From Corticium candelabrum (Eukaryota; Porifera; Homoscleromorpha; Homosclerophorida; Plakinidae), in the NCBI RefSeq assembly GCF_963422355.1, contig NC_085088.1, positions 7,096,485 through 7,160,484 of the forward strand: a stretch of DNA of 64,000 bases. Direction: 5' to 3'. This document shows, in pieces, positions 48,917 to 60,219 of the stretch. A model generated the notes under the pieces. The model worked only from the letters and a program-made list of their open reading frames with translations, was not told the DNA's origin and searched no databases. A program made the translations under genes and the position numbers. Each line of letters opens with the position of its first letter. Positions within the stretch are counted from its first letter, which is position 1.

Positions 48917-50976
48917 AAATTGTGTGACTGTTGGGTTCTCCTACATACATCAACATGTGCAGCTAGTTATTTTACTCTTTCATGCATGTCTAGCTAGTGA
49001 AAGAAGAGTCTTCTTCTCTATTGGTGGCAATGAAGGACGAACATGAAATTGGTACTTAACACTTACCTGTTACCAATTGCAAATGTGTGCATTTTTAGTA
49101 AGTTTGTTGTTATGTACAGAGAAAGCTATTGAAGGCAGTCTTCACGGTTTCTCTAGCACGGACATTGCAAGTGTAAGGTGTCTTTTTGCTATTAACTTTA
49201 CTATCAGCTTGATCTTTCTAATTAATTTTCTGTAGAAATCCGAAGGAGAGGATCATTTGTTGGATGGTGATGTACAAGACACTGATGTGTTACGCAAGAT
49301 AGAGGCACCTTTAACCTGCAAAAAACCGATGGTTGGTTTTTGCACTTTGTGTTAATTTGGTGAATATGAAATTTGAGGTGTTTATGCAGCAGTTATTCTT
49401 CTTACAGGTTAAAAGTTCTACTCCAGTTGTAGAAACAGCCAGAATCGATGACCTACCCATTCTACTGCAAGTAAGATTTAGCCTTTTTTAGTACATATAC
49501 AATGTATGTCATCATATGTTTGATGGAGAAGAGTTTGAGACTTATTCTAGCTACAGCGTAGACTGTGGGTGAACATGTTAAACAGAATAATGTACATGTA
49601 TTCTTAATTAGCTATATATACTGCAACTCTGTTGTTTTGCCAAAAGCACAGATGGTCAACAGCATTTGAATGTACGATTGAAGGCTGTGAGGTGTGCTGT
49701 GTCACAGCTAAGCAATGCTACTTCCAGATCAACATATGAAACACAACATTTGTGGACCATCATGTGCAACACACAGATTTTTTCATTGCAATATACTGTA
49801 ACTGAGGGTTTAGGTGAGATGTGATAAACATAAACAACACAAGGAGCACTTCTAACAAGAGCAAACTTAGCAGTTGTGTTGTCTTCGTTATTTGCTGAAA
49901 GTGCATTGTTTGGTTGGTTGGTTGTGTGGCAGAAAGATACTGAAATTTTTTGCTCCCACTTGCAGAGTACTTGGTTGAGAAGAATGCATTAACAAATTTG
50001 ATGAAGATTGCATAGTTGCTTGATATCATATTTATACTCTTGGTATAATTTGTGGTTTGTAGGCTGTTGGTCAATGGAGTGGTTTAATATCCTCCAGGAA
50101 GTCTCGGGATTCTTCCAGACACAGAGGAAAAGATGATGAAAAATCTCAAATGTATGAAAAACAGTAGGGTTGACTACTTACGATCTTTGTTTGATTAGTT
50201 AGTGTGTCTTGTCTAGAGATGATGACAATGACGAATCTCAAACAGATGAAGAAAAGTAGGGTTGACTAATTAGTTGTTTGTTTTCATTTGGTTATTGTGG
50301 GTTGTTTAGAGATGATGGCATGGAAAACTTTAATGAAGTATCTTTAAGAGACAAGGAAAAGTAGGTTTGACTACTTAGCCTATTTGTTTTGATGTAGGTA
50401 TTGTGTATGATATAGAAAGGATGACACAAAAAATGACATCTCTTCATCAAATGAGGAGACTACTACTAAGTATGGGTGACTACTTAGCACTGATGTTCAA
50501 TTAGTTATTGCGTTTTATTTAGTGATAAGCCACATGTACAGCCAGCTGTAGTTACAACTCGAATTCCAGATTTGGTTAGAACTGACTGTTCACAATTTGT
50601 TATAAACTGTCGTCAATATGATTTAATTTTGTCACTCAGTACAAACATGTTGTCGATGTTGTTCGGATGTCAGATGTCAGGGTTTCAGAAAGGATACCTA
50701 AATCTTGTCTCCTTCTGAAGCCTTGTGGTCTAATTTACAATGAGCTGCTGGGAGAGGTATGAACACAGCATTCAGTGTAAATGGGCTTGCCTTCATAGCT
50801 TACTTGGTTAGATTTCTCCCGAAGAAGTAAAATTAATGGACAGAAATTTGTATCGTGGAGAAGAAATTAAACATGTTTATGAGGAAATTATGCAGACAGT
50901 AGAAGATGAGCATTTGATTTATGACAAGGTCAGTTACTCTTTTACACACATTACACCTATGCATGCATGCACGCGT

Positions 50977-51012
<36 letters not shown>

Positions 51013-54000
51013 TCCACACTTGCCATGCATGTATTATTTACCAAATTAATGGCCGGTCATGTGTTTAGGATGAGATTATTGAGCCTACTGCTGAGGGCAA
51101 GATTAATATCAATGATATGTTCAGCTCTGTGACATTACACCATCGTCGTAGTCGTCGTATCATAAATGCAGATCTTCGTCATGCACAGCATCCGCCATGG
51201 TCTGGCAAGGATCAACAAGAATGGATTATGAGGTACCATAGGCACAATAGCAAATCAGGAATAGGGCGGTTGGTAGGTATTCCCGTGCGGCTCAGATTTG
51301 TCTTTACATTAATTTAATAACAAAACTGTGACTGAGACTTTTGTTTCAAGAACTCATTATCAGTGGAATCCCATACAATTGTTTATGGCTTACAGTTTGG
51401 CAAGATATGTATCACAAGAAATTCATGCCGATAAGTTAAATCGTGCAAATCGTTTGATCAAAATATTATCGCACAAATTGAATTTGTACTGCGCATTGAC
51501 ATGCGCATGCGTATTTATTTCATTTTCTCTCTCAATTTTTCTGTAAATCCGTGACGCTATGATTCAAGAATAAAGTTGAACAGACAGTAAACATCTATGC
51601 ATAGAGGCTTTCTTGTTGTAGTTGTTGTAATGGTGGTTATTGTTTGGTCAATGTAAAACTGTTACTATTATACTTGAGTAGATATTTGAGCTGTCTCGAT
51701 ATCTCACAAATTGAAACCATATAGTGTTTTTGAAGGGTTCATTTGGGGCAAATTTGCACAATATTAGGGTTGCACGAATTTCTGGTTTTGTGGTACATAT
51801 GTATCTGTAATGTGGACTGATTGTTTGTTTGGAGCAATTATCAGTACCACCTTGCCTTTATAGACTGTGAATGACAAATGCTTTGCCAAAGATTTAGAAA
51901 CACTTACTGTTGTTATAACTTGGTACATGCACAGTCCATTTTTTCAAGAAGACAAATGTCATTGTTCTGACTGTTAGAGCCATTTGTATCATAATCAACT
52001 ATTGCTACATCACAATCCAAATGGAATATTGACTAAGACCCGGATATAACGGTCCGGATACTTACACGTATATTTTGTTTTAAAATTAACGGATAATAAT
52101 TTAGTCTAATTACAGTGCTCGTGCTGTTTGCAAGACCAAGACGAATGACCTTCCCAATAATTTTTATGATTATTTCAGTGGTTTAGGCATCCATCGCAAA
52201 CAGACAGGAAACACATTTACAATTATATAAGACATTATGGGAATTGCGGCTACATTTTAGTCTTGAGTAAGCCACCCCATCCCACTTTTCTATTATTGGA
52301 TGGCCAAAAGGGGAGCTGCTACGCGAGACTAATCCTTCATGTTATCACTTAGCAGTGTTGCATAATATTTCTTTTAGGGGGTAATTTGCCCACATGTAAA
52401 CGTGGATTGCTTCATCAGGTATGACAAACGTCAAGAACTTTAAAAGTTTAGCATTATGGCATGCACCATACGCGCTGTTGTGTTTGTATTGATAAACATA
52501 TCAGTGGCTTGCCTTTTTACCCCATGGGAACATGGTGAGCATTACCACTGAAAGTAGATGGAGGAGGAGGAGCTGGCTGCGGAATACTACATAATTGCTG
52601 CTGAGTCTTAGTGGTTTCTAAGTTCCCCTTGATCAGAGATGTAGGAGTTTTACCAACTGGAACTTGAAGAAAACTAGGATACCACGCTTCAAACTGCAAA
52701 AACTTGGCTTTCCCATTGCCCCTTGCCACAAGTTAGTCAAGGGATAGGTACGGGAGACTCATATGTGGACAACATCATTGTTCATGCATTGACGAGGCAG
52801 GACCATGTAACTTCTTCGTGAGTTATTGGAGCGGATTGAAGGGGCAGGCTTGACAGTGAGACTGTCAAAGTGCTTGATCAGAGCTGAGACTTTGGATTTC
52901 ATTGGCCACCATACCTGCAAAGATAGGAAGAGAACATTTGTAAAGTACGCAACACACCACGACCAACAACTAAGAAGGAGCTTCAAGCCTTCATAGTTCT
53001 TGTCGGTTTTATAGACTTCATTCCCAACTTCAGTATGGTGGCTGTACCTCTTACCGATCTTACTAAACAGCGACAACCCAACAAGATCAAGTTGGGAGAA
53101 TCACAAGAGAGTGTATACAGCACTAAAACATGCAGTGACAAGCAAACCCGTGTTACATATTCCCAATCATGGCAAGCCTTATACGTTGTGCGTCGATGTA
53201 TCAGAGGTTGGTATTGGAGCTGTGTTACTTCAATGTCATGCCGGAAAATTGTTACCGGTTGTGTCTATGGAAGCAAGAAGCTCACCGATGCAGAGCGAAA
53301 ATGTTCATTGAAAGGGAATGTCTAGCCATATAGGCGGTTAGGAAATATCTATTGTACGTATACGGATGTGAGTTTATGGTCCAGACAGACTACCATCCAT
53401 TACATCTGAATAAATTAAAGTACATTAATGATCGTGTAATGTGCTGGGCTCTGTCTCTCCAAGGCCTCAGGATGCAGATAGAGACAATCAAAGGATGTGA
53501 TAACAATGCCGCAGACTTTCTCAGTCGCCCGCTTAATGACGTTGACTATATGGATCAACTTGGAGGGGAGTGGTGTTATGTTAGCGGCAATGTAGTTTGG
53601 GTTATTAATTAATATTTACCTTATTTGGAGAAATAGGAGGGGCAAACAATGACTCAAGTAAAATGACTGCGTACCGGTAACATGTACAATTGAATACATG
53701 TAAATTAGTTTTTGTTTTGTTTATCATCAAAGTATAGTTGTGTGAGTCATCCGCCGTTTCCACTTCTTCAGTGTGTCCCTTAATTCCGCTGTGTGTGTAC
53801 ACCTAGCTACTTATCGTCCTTCAATGATCTGTGACAAGGTGGCTATGTATTAGTGTGCACATTTGAAGTTACTTTCTTGTTTCGAATAGTGTTTGACTGT
53901 ATGCTTCTTGATTGGGCTTATGTTTCTCCACAACTGTAAGGCAGCTCACTCTGTTTAGTTGGATCATGTTGTTATATCACAGAGCACCCCCGGTTAAATG

Positions 54001-55189
54001 ATTAATTCATTGGTGTTGGCTATTTATTGTCAAGAGTGTCAAAACATGTACATAACATTACTATAAAGTGTCTTGATGTAATCAAGCAGCAACCCACCTT
54101 AACCTAGTTATTGCAATGGACATTATTCTCACTGCATGTTTACGGTATTAGACAAGGAATAGGATATGCATTATTGACTTGCTTTAGTGGTTGGATCTTG
54201 ACTTTATGAGGCAGCTTTACTTTTGAGAGAAATTTTGCTTACGTGTGAATGTCTAGGTTAGCTTGGAGATTGTAGATGATGACGTTTGAAATCTCCTGGC
54301 ATTGTTGAATACATGAGAACAGCTTCTGCAAGTCTATTGCACACTGTGCATGTTCATTCTGATAGATGTGAGATGTCAGTCTTAGTCTATCTTTCCTTGC
54401 TATTTGATGTTGAATCAATTGCCCATATGAGGTGACACAAACAGTCTAATTAAACAGAGTGGATTTTCTATTCAATAAGTTTCATGTAAAATGACTCTGA
54501 GACATATATTGATTTAAAGTAAGTTGTATTTATTGTAGTTGTATATTATTTATAGAATGCATGTTGATGGTGGACCTTATTAATTATTATGCATTTGTGT
54601 TTCTAGCAATCAGTATAATGGCCCTCTTCCATCAGAGTACATGGTTGCTTTTGTTGTTGTCTTGGATGAGTCTCTTTTGCAGCTGTTTGTTTCTTTAGAA
54701 AACACATTCATTACTTTTGGTACCATCAGAAATGCTACGAATATCACGTCAATATGAATATTGGAGGTTATGGTGGAAATCAACAATTAACACAGACGAT
54801 TTTCTAAAATTTGTGGCACGAAAAGTTGGATCAGTCATTACTTCTTTTGAAGCTTTTTGTTGGGTGACTGATATTTGCAATTAGGAGTCTGACTACCTTC
54901 ATCACATATTTCATCTATATGAATCAGAAGGTGATGACTCAGAAGATGAGGAAATTGCAGAGCAGAGGAAGGCAGAAGAAGAACAGCGAAAATCAAAAGC
55001 AAGGTGATGAAACAACAGCATTTTTTCAATATCAAGAGTAAGATGGTCGGTCAAGTATAATGTTTGCTTGAAGGGAGAGACAGAAAAAAGTTGAACAGTT
55101 GAAAATCAAAAAGCAAGGCTTTACAAAAGGCATGTGGAATGTAAATACAATAGCAATGGGAGGTCTTGGTGAAGAGCCAGAACTTGAAG
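41217..55189 (+). CDS. Unrecognised multi-exon gene, acidic coiled-coil-like protein
   Basis: Exons with GT/AG borders: 41217-41309, 41394-41507, 45256-45327, 45464-45555, 45619-45700, 47238-47321, 47387-47432, 47542-47599, 47665-47701, 49120-49170, 49236-49331, 49408-49470, 50063-50163, 50217-50255, 50310-50360, 50416-50469, 50523-50574, 50640-50756, 50812-50928, 51069-51232, 54607-54643, 54699-54863, 54885-55003, 55074-55189. Phases agree from 47238 onward; the joins 45327/45464 and 45700/47238 do not fit and may hide an exon. Recognisable stretches: TLDDALKILLPRMQ, YWQNLEKPIAYPFL, CLHYDLRMVAVEFL, charged helices (EEVERRRAIANEIKD), LLLKPCGLIYNELLGE and YLHHIFHLYESEGDDSEDEE. The last exon ends at a donor, so more exons should follow. 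I do not recognise the family; a cytoplasmic or ciliary scaffold is only a guess. Confidence 0.75.
41820..42540. mobile_element. MITE with ~85-base terminal inverted repeats
   Basis: The left arm (41820-41905) and the right arm (42455-42540, reverse complement) share AACTTCCAGACCAGAGAG, GCAAACTCTAGTCTGGAC and AACGGTACTAAAATGATTT. It sits in a 3.7 kb intron of the plus-strand gene. No transposase is seen inside. Confidence 0.85.
42541..43859. other. Intron sequence, nothing further seen
   Basis: Lies between two MITEs inside the plus-strand gene's long intron. Short open frames only. Confidence 0.5.
43860..44735. mobile_element. MITE with long (~250-base) terminal inverted repeats
   Basis: Reading inward from both ends: CATACTTCCGGC-AGAAAG, GAAATGCCTA--CAATTCTTGTT, GGTG-CACTCAAT-GCAT, then GCTGAT and ATAATCAGAGAT. 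The left arm reaches about 44100 and the right begins about 44480. Same intron as the MITE at 41820. No intact ORF. Confidence 0.82.
45701..47237. other. Intron, perhaps hiding one exon; perfect palindrome
   Basis: The phases of the flanking exons do not match, so an exon is probably missing here; a candidate begins after AAATCAG near 45810 (ACTCAACAATCGG) but its donor does not restore the frame. At 46470-46496 there is a perfect palindrome, ACATAACACCAGC-A-GCTGGTGTTATGT. Nothing else stands out. Confidence 0.45.
47702..49119. other. Intron with imperfect tandem repeat
   Basis: From 47815 to 48060 two or three related units repeat at about 60-160 bases (GGGCGTG-CAAT, then CGTGTCTTGC-TACGCTA). 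A GT microsatellite follows at 48823-48915. No exon recognised. Confidence 0.55.
48823..48915. repeat. (GT)n microsatellite in an intron
   Basis: Pure GT run of about 90 bases inside the plus-strand gene. Confidence 0.97.
50150..50522 (+). repeat. Tandem array of acidic micro-exon/intron units
   Basis: Four consecutive donor-intron units of about 95-110 bases repeat. Each has a short acidic exon ending in GAAAA-like sequence, then GTAGGGTTGACTACTTAG-like intron start, a T-rich intron and an acceptor followed by GATGA. Exons at 50217, 50310 and 50416 are 39, 51 and 54 bases, all multiples of three and all phase 2, so each can be gained or skipped without shifting the frame. They encode Asp/Glu/Lys-rich peptides (DDDNDESQTDEEK; DDGMENFNEVSLRDKEK). 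Confidence 0.85.
50970..51012. repeat. Short (CG)n(CA)n tract
   Basis: GTGTGCGCGCGCGC followed by about 22 bases of CA in the intron before exon 51069-51232. Confidence 0.9.
51233..52734. other. Intron, nothing recognised
   Basis: Part of a 3.4 kb intron. Near 52310 a GGAGCTGCTACGCGAGACTA motif resembles the MITE termini noted elsewhere. No exon recognised. Confidence 0.5.
52735..53612 (+). pseudogene. Ty3/Gypsy RT-RNase H fragment in an intron
   Basis: Starts in the RT palm with DSYVDNIIVHA, where the usual Asp-Asp is Asp-Asn. It continues LLERIEGAGLTVRLSKC, then RNase H: GKPYTLCVDVSEVGIGAVLL, GSKKLTDAERKCSLKEREC and FMVQTDYHPLHLNKL, ending ADFLSRPL. Frames shift at least four times. It differs from the Gypsy element at 27268 and is truncated at both ends. 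Confidence 0.8.
53613..54606. other. Intron, nothing recognised
   Basis: Remaining part of the intron before exon 54607. AT-rich, no similarity seen. Confidence 0.5.
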
Positions 55190-55294
55190 GTGCAGTCACA
55201 GTGAATTTTACACACTTCTATTTAGACATCTCAAGGTCACAGTGCATGTCTGTGATGATGGTGTACTGTATAGTCTGTAGTATAGCATGTATAG

Positions 55295-55428
55295 GTTATC
55301 GTATGATTAGCGTGCTAAATGGCTTTTACCAGCAAAGGGGCGGGGTTATCACTCAAGGCAAAGCCAAGGGCTGTAACCCCGCTCTGACTGCTGGTAACAG
55401 TCCTAAAGCACGCTAGTCATACGATAAG
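55295..55428. mobile_element. Palindromic element (hairpin MITE)
   Basis: The arms read TTATCGTATGATTAGCGTGC on the left and, in reverse complement, TTATCGTATGACTAGCGTGC on the right. Inside each lie GTTACCAGCA and GCGGGGTTA blocks. About 60 bases per arm and a very short loop; no ORF. Confidence 0.8.
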
Positions 55429-56155
55429 TAATTTTACATGTACCATTGTCACGTGACATGTATAAAATATAAGTGAGACTGTGATATTAGCTAACTAGAA
55501 GTAACTTATTGCACACTTGTTGTGCAATACGGCATATACACCATTTCAATATGCGCTCATGACTGGTTGCACACCACGTGACCATGGTATAAATGTTATA
55601 CAATGGTTTATAACCTATTTCTCTTTAACATGCATTAAAACAGCAGATGTTGCTGTGGGAACAACACTGAAAGCAATACAGAGTCACGTTAATTAAATAA
55701 ACTTAAACAGAAAATATGGCATGCAAACAAAGTTAGCATTACAAGGTGTGCAGGATGCTGTTTAAAGCGTAAGCTTATGGCAAGGATACCATTATGAGTG
55801 GTTCTCATACTTACATTGCTATAGCATTGGAGAAAATTGGAAGACGCCAATTTTGATCAGTCTACGGTAGTACGCACAAATGTGAAGCCTAATGAAGGTA
55901 TTACGTACGGAACTTCATTGCTAAGATTACATATCAAATCTGCAGTACTAGAAAAGCAGTTTTTAAGCTAGAAGTAACGAGTCATGCATGCATAGGAATA
56001 ACTGTATGTACCATTGTGGGTAGGAATAGGTAGAACATCTCTACAGTAACTAACAGATCTCTATTAGATGATCATGAATCTGCTGTCTAGATGATAGCAA
56101 ACGTTTTAATCAATTTCGATTCAGCTCTATTGCAGATAGAAGCTACGTACTAGTT
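55429..56155. other. No gene recognised
   Basis: No exon of the plus-strand gene found here. Contains a small palindrome TATTGCACA-CTTGT-TGTGCAATA near 55507. Confidence 0.45.
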
Positions 56156-57004
56156 CAGTAGAACCTTGCTAATCCGGACCTCGCTAATCCAAACCCTCGC
56201 TAATCCAAATGGTCTTGGTGCCCTGCCTTGCGGGTCCAGATCAGGTTCGGAATTCCGAAGCAAGCAGATCCGGGTCATTACTGGCACGTAATAGAGAGAA
56301 TCAATGTCGACTACTGTCTGTTCCCGTAAGTGTGAACTCAGAAGTGAGTAATGACGTAGAGGTCCCACCAGGTGTGCTCATTAGAGCACTAAGAGCTGCT
56401 CCAGTTGGACCATGTTACACTATTTATCTTAAATGGTTTCAGTTACTGAGCCGTTGGTCTTACGAGATAATTGGATAATAGCCATTGCTCCACCTATTTG
56501 TCTTTGATATGCAAAAGTATTTTCCTGCAGTTTTGTTTGAAGGAAAGGCTTAGATAATTTGATAAACAGAAATGCCAGACCTAGCGGTTTCTAACGATAC
56601 TGAGATCATCGCAAAAGTCCAAAAAACAGCGGAGATATTGATGATTTTCGGAACAGACAGTAGTCAACACAACACCATGAAGCCTAAGCGTCGTCACAAA
56701 ACATTGACAATAGAAGATAAGATTTTCTACTGGACGACCTGCCGACTTGTGTCCTATTTGGTTCTGTGCGAGCGCTATGGCGTAGGACGTGGCACTATTT
56801 CTGATTTGAAGAAAAAAGAGCCCAAGCTACGCCAGTTCAAGAAAAAGATCACTGAATTGGGCGCAAAACGATCAACAACTATGAAGTCTTGTTCTTTCGA
56901 AGACCTAGAAACAGCGTTGTTTGTTAATCCGAACAATTCACAAATCCGAACTCGTTTGTGCTGACAGTGGTACAGAGCTGTTCGGATTAGTGAGGTTCTA
57001 CTGT
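56156..57004 (+). mobile_element. Tigger/pogo deletion derivative with both ends
   Basis: The left end is CAGTAGAACCTTGCTAATCC and the right, in reverse complement, CAGTAGAACCTCACTAATCC, the Tigger-type terminus. TT precedes and TA follows, consistent with a TA duplication with one change. The left end has two further CTCGCTAATCCAAA copies. The 849-base length leaves room only for the start of the transposase. A second relic of the family is at 16540-16905. Confidence 0.9.
56572..56964 (+). pseudogene. Truncated Tigger transposase, CENP-B N-terminal helix-turn-helix
   Basis: A 130-codon frame begins MPDLAVSNDTEII; after a linker, PKRRHKTLTIEDKIFY and LCERYGVGRGTISDLKKKEP form the CENP-B/Pogo-type DNA-binding domain. 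It then reads KSCSFEDLETALF and ends. The second helix-turn-helix and the DDE nuclease are missing. Such a protein could bind DNA but not transpose. Whether it is expressed is unknown. Confidence 0.82.
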
Positions 57005-57059
57005 ATTGATTGCTTTGTAACTTTCATTTGAAGCGACGCTCAACTGAGGTTCACGTATT

Positions 57060-60000
57060 ACTAGTACTTACTAAAGTCCACTCCCAAATAGGAGAATATG
57101 TAGGAAAAACGTATCTCCTGAAGTGGACGTCCTCGTGGGTTTTTCTTTAGTATGACATCACACAATTAGTAACTTCCTGTATGACACCCGCTTGGTCCTG
57201 TCCTACTCTTCCATTACACCAGGAGTCAGATAACTTCAAAGTCACCACTGTAGCGCCCACCACTTGAAATCTGAAGCGGACCTACTTTGAACAATGGATT
57301 GATAAGTAAAACAGCTGTAGCTAGCAAGCTTATGTAGTTGTTTCTATACTGGAACCGTTTATTCCAGTAGCAGTAATTAACTACAGCCATCTCTGCTCAT
57401 CAATTCCTTAACTATACCGTATTTCCTCGAAGAATGCTGCCTTAAAAGAATGCTGCCCTTGAATAAATATCGCAGGCTCTCACTGCTAAGTTGAATGAAC
57501 ACTGCAGGACAGGTAATTTATATTCATTATACATACCTCCTGCATGCTTGACACGTGCCTAAATTGTCTGAACCGCACCGCACGGCTGAAGAGAAGCTCT
57601 CATACAAGGCTGCCTCTAAACTCAAAGTAGTACAGTACGCGCGGCACTTTAGGAACAGGCAAGCAAAAAGAGACTAGAAACCTCGAGCGACAAGAAAGAC
57701 AAGTAGCCTCAAAGCCGATGTTGGTACAAGGAAAAGTTTAAAGAGAAGAGGAAGAAAGATCAGCCTTGGGTCATTAGTCTATGATCGAACTCCAGAATCG
57801 TGACATGTCATTGCACCCCTCGTCCGACTTTTATCTTTCAGTGGATTTGTACTAACTAAAAGGTGCTTATTGCAAATCCAAATGTTGCCCTTTGATTAAA
57901 GTGTCCTAAATAGGAGAAACAAGCGATGAGCTCATTGCCTTGGCAACCACACACCATACACACCCTTTCTGTGTAATTTAACCACTTCTTGTATTGAAAA
58001 CTTTACATTACAACAGCTCTACATATTCTACTGTACTTGATTTGTTATATGTGCAGTATAAATCATCTGAAACACAACACTTTAGTAGTCTAGTGACTTG
58101 ATGTGCTATGCGAGTGGTTTATACGAGCAACTGTTATGATCAGTAGAGTAGTATTGTTCTAATTGACTTTATAGTATTACTAATCTACTAAGAAGAGCTA
58201 CATTTCAACAATTCTAACTTTGGAATGTCTAACACTAAAAGAAAATCTTATCAAGAACGAGTCAGTTATCGCTGCTTTAGACAACATTGCGGTATCACCT
58301 AGTTTACGGTCTGCCTTTTTGTTACAACCTACAGCTCCTGGGAGCACCTAGAAGCATCAGTGCACTGGAAACGTTCATTGCCTTAACAGAAGCAGCACCC
58401 AGAGTGCAGTTAGTGCTGCAAGAACATGAAATGAATGCCATTAACACTTCTGGAGCCGGCAACTGATTTGACCATTGCATAGCTGATGATGTCGGATCTT
58501 CAGAAACGAATTGCCGCTTCATGCAAGGCATGCCACTAGTTTCATGATTCCTTTACTCGACACAGATGTCACCATTACAGGGTGAACTCTTGCCCCAAAA
58601 TTTCCTTGTGCAATAATATTTTGAACAGGAACAAAACAGCAAGTTTGTTTTATCAATTTGTCCGCAATGTCTTGCACTGTAGGCCCAGTTTCCCAAGCTC
58701 TCGTCGGTTTGTATGCATTTATATTGGATGTGATTTCACCAGCTCATTTGCAGGTCGTGCTAAAATGCATAGAGGCTGAAATGCATGCATGCTTTGGCTA
58801 TATGGCAATTGAGGTTTCATTAGGTTAGGAGAAACTTATGAAATTGATGAAAACCTTTTTGGCATATGGGAAAGATTGTGCTTTTTAGGGAAAGCCTAGG
58901 TTGCACGACATTTAACTAATAACAGCGTTCAATATCAAATGTTCTGCACAAACGGCATTGTCAATCAGTTGTCTTCATGTCGTGGTTCTCTGTGACTTCA
59001 TATAGCTATATCCGTTGCGCAAATAACCAAGCAGAAGTCTGAAAGCGTTGTCCCGAAATTCTGACTTCTGTCGGTCATGAATGGAAATCGAGTGTCCGCT
59101 TATTCTTGTGTAGACTCTGATTCACAAACGTTAGCCGACTACTACATACCTCCAGCATTGAGTTGCATGCACTTGTCACTTAGTAAACCTGCATGGCATT
59201 TTGAAAAGCTTGATGCAAACTCGGGACTTTCAGAACACTATGTGTATCCGTACTATTTTGGAGCTACTTCTAGTGACATCAGATCCAATATAACGTTAAC
59301 CTAATATACTGAGTGCAATTCCATTACTATACATCTAACGCTACAGCTGTACTCTTCCAGTCTGCCTAGTTACGTAAATGACCTCATTCTTAGATGCTGA
59401 ATGCATGCATTTTCAATCAATAAATCTATACTAACTTACTTATTATATATTACATTTTGTTACACACGAACAACTGTCTATCACACAATGAAAACGGAAA
59501 AGAATCGCTACTACCACGCAACATGGCCTTGGAGTAAGGATCCTTACATGTTGGAACTTACCGGTTTAGTAATTTCCTACATCAGGATGACGTCGCTTCA
59601 CGTTTTCAATGCAACTTACTATATAGATATTACATTTTGTTACACGAGCAACTGTCTATCACGCGATGAAAACTGAAAAGAATCACACTACTATCATGCA
59701 ATGTGGCGTCGTAGTACTGATCATGAGTGCACAATTGAAAAGTCTTCAAAATCTCTAACTTGGGACAAAAATTTTAAAAGGCAACATTCGTATTTCTCTT
59801 CAATATAAGTCTACCAACATTTTAAAAGCAAAGAACTAAAGTCGGACGAGGGGTGCAACGATGATCAAGTTTTAAAGGGATTTTCAGGTTTTGGATCATA
59901 GGCTAATGCAGACGTGTGGATTATGCGTGTGGTACTGTAAAATGAAAGTGACATTGAAAGAACATCGCCCTTAAATGAACACTGAAGGGTCCGGCCTTTT

Positions 60001-60110
60001 GAAACAAATGAACACCGTGGCGTTCTTTTGAGGAAATATGTTATCCGCAGTTCCCACGTACTCTCCTATTTGGGAATGGACGTTAGTTAGGGGTCTTTAC
60101 AGATAGGCTT
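57060..60110. mobile_element. ~3 kb element with nested inverted-repeat blocks
   Basis: Three pairs of inverted blocks are nested in order: 57075-57110 with 60044-60085 (CCCAAATAGGAGA-TA), 57419-57470 with 59965-60040 (TATTTCCTC-AA-AA), and 57780-57835 with 59833-59900 (GCACCCCTCGTCCGACTTT). They look like two homologous arms, the left one carrying extra sequence. The middle (57840-59830) has no transposase I can recognise; it has a tandem duplication at 59445-59526/59625-59706. Confidence 0.65.
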
Positions 60111-60219
60111 TACTGAAAGACATGGTGTATTTGACAAGTTCAGCTAATAGACTAAGTATACATATTAACAGCAAAGTACTACTGAATAAAACACTACCGT
60201 ACTGACACGATTAATACCC

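Noticed and set aside
52517-52729. 70-codon minus-strand frame with a proline-rich tail
   Set aside because: No splice or family support; it lies in an intron beside a Gypsy relic.
58322-58531. 69-codon minus-strand frame in the core of the 3 kb inverted-repeat element
   Set aside because: Low-complexity Ser/Ala/Cys text without transposase motifs.
59445-59706. Tandem duplication as two exons of one gene
   Set aside because: Both units contain stops in all frames and have no splice borders; treated as a local duplication inside an element.
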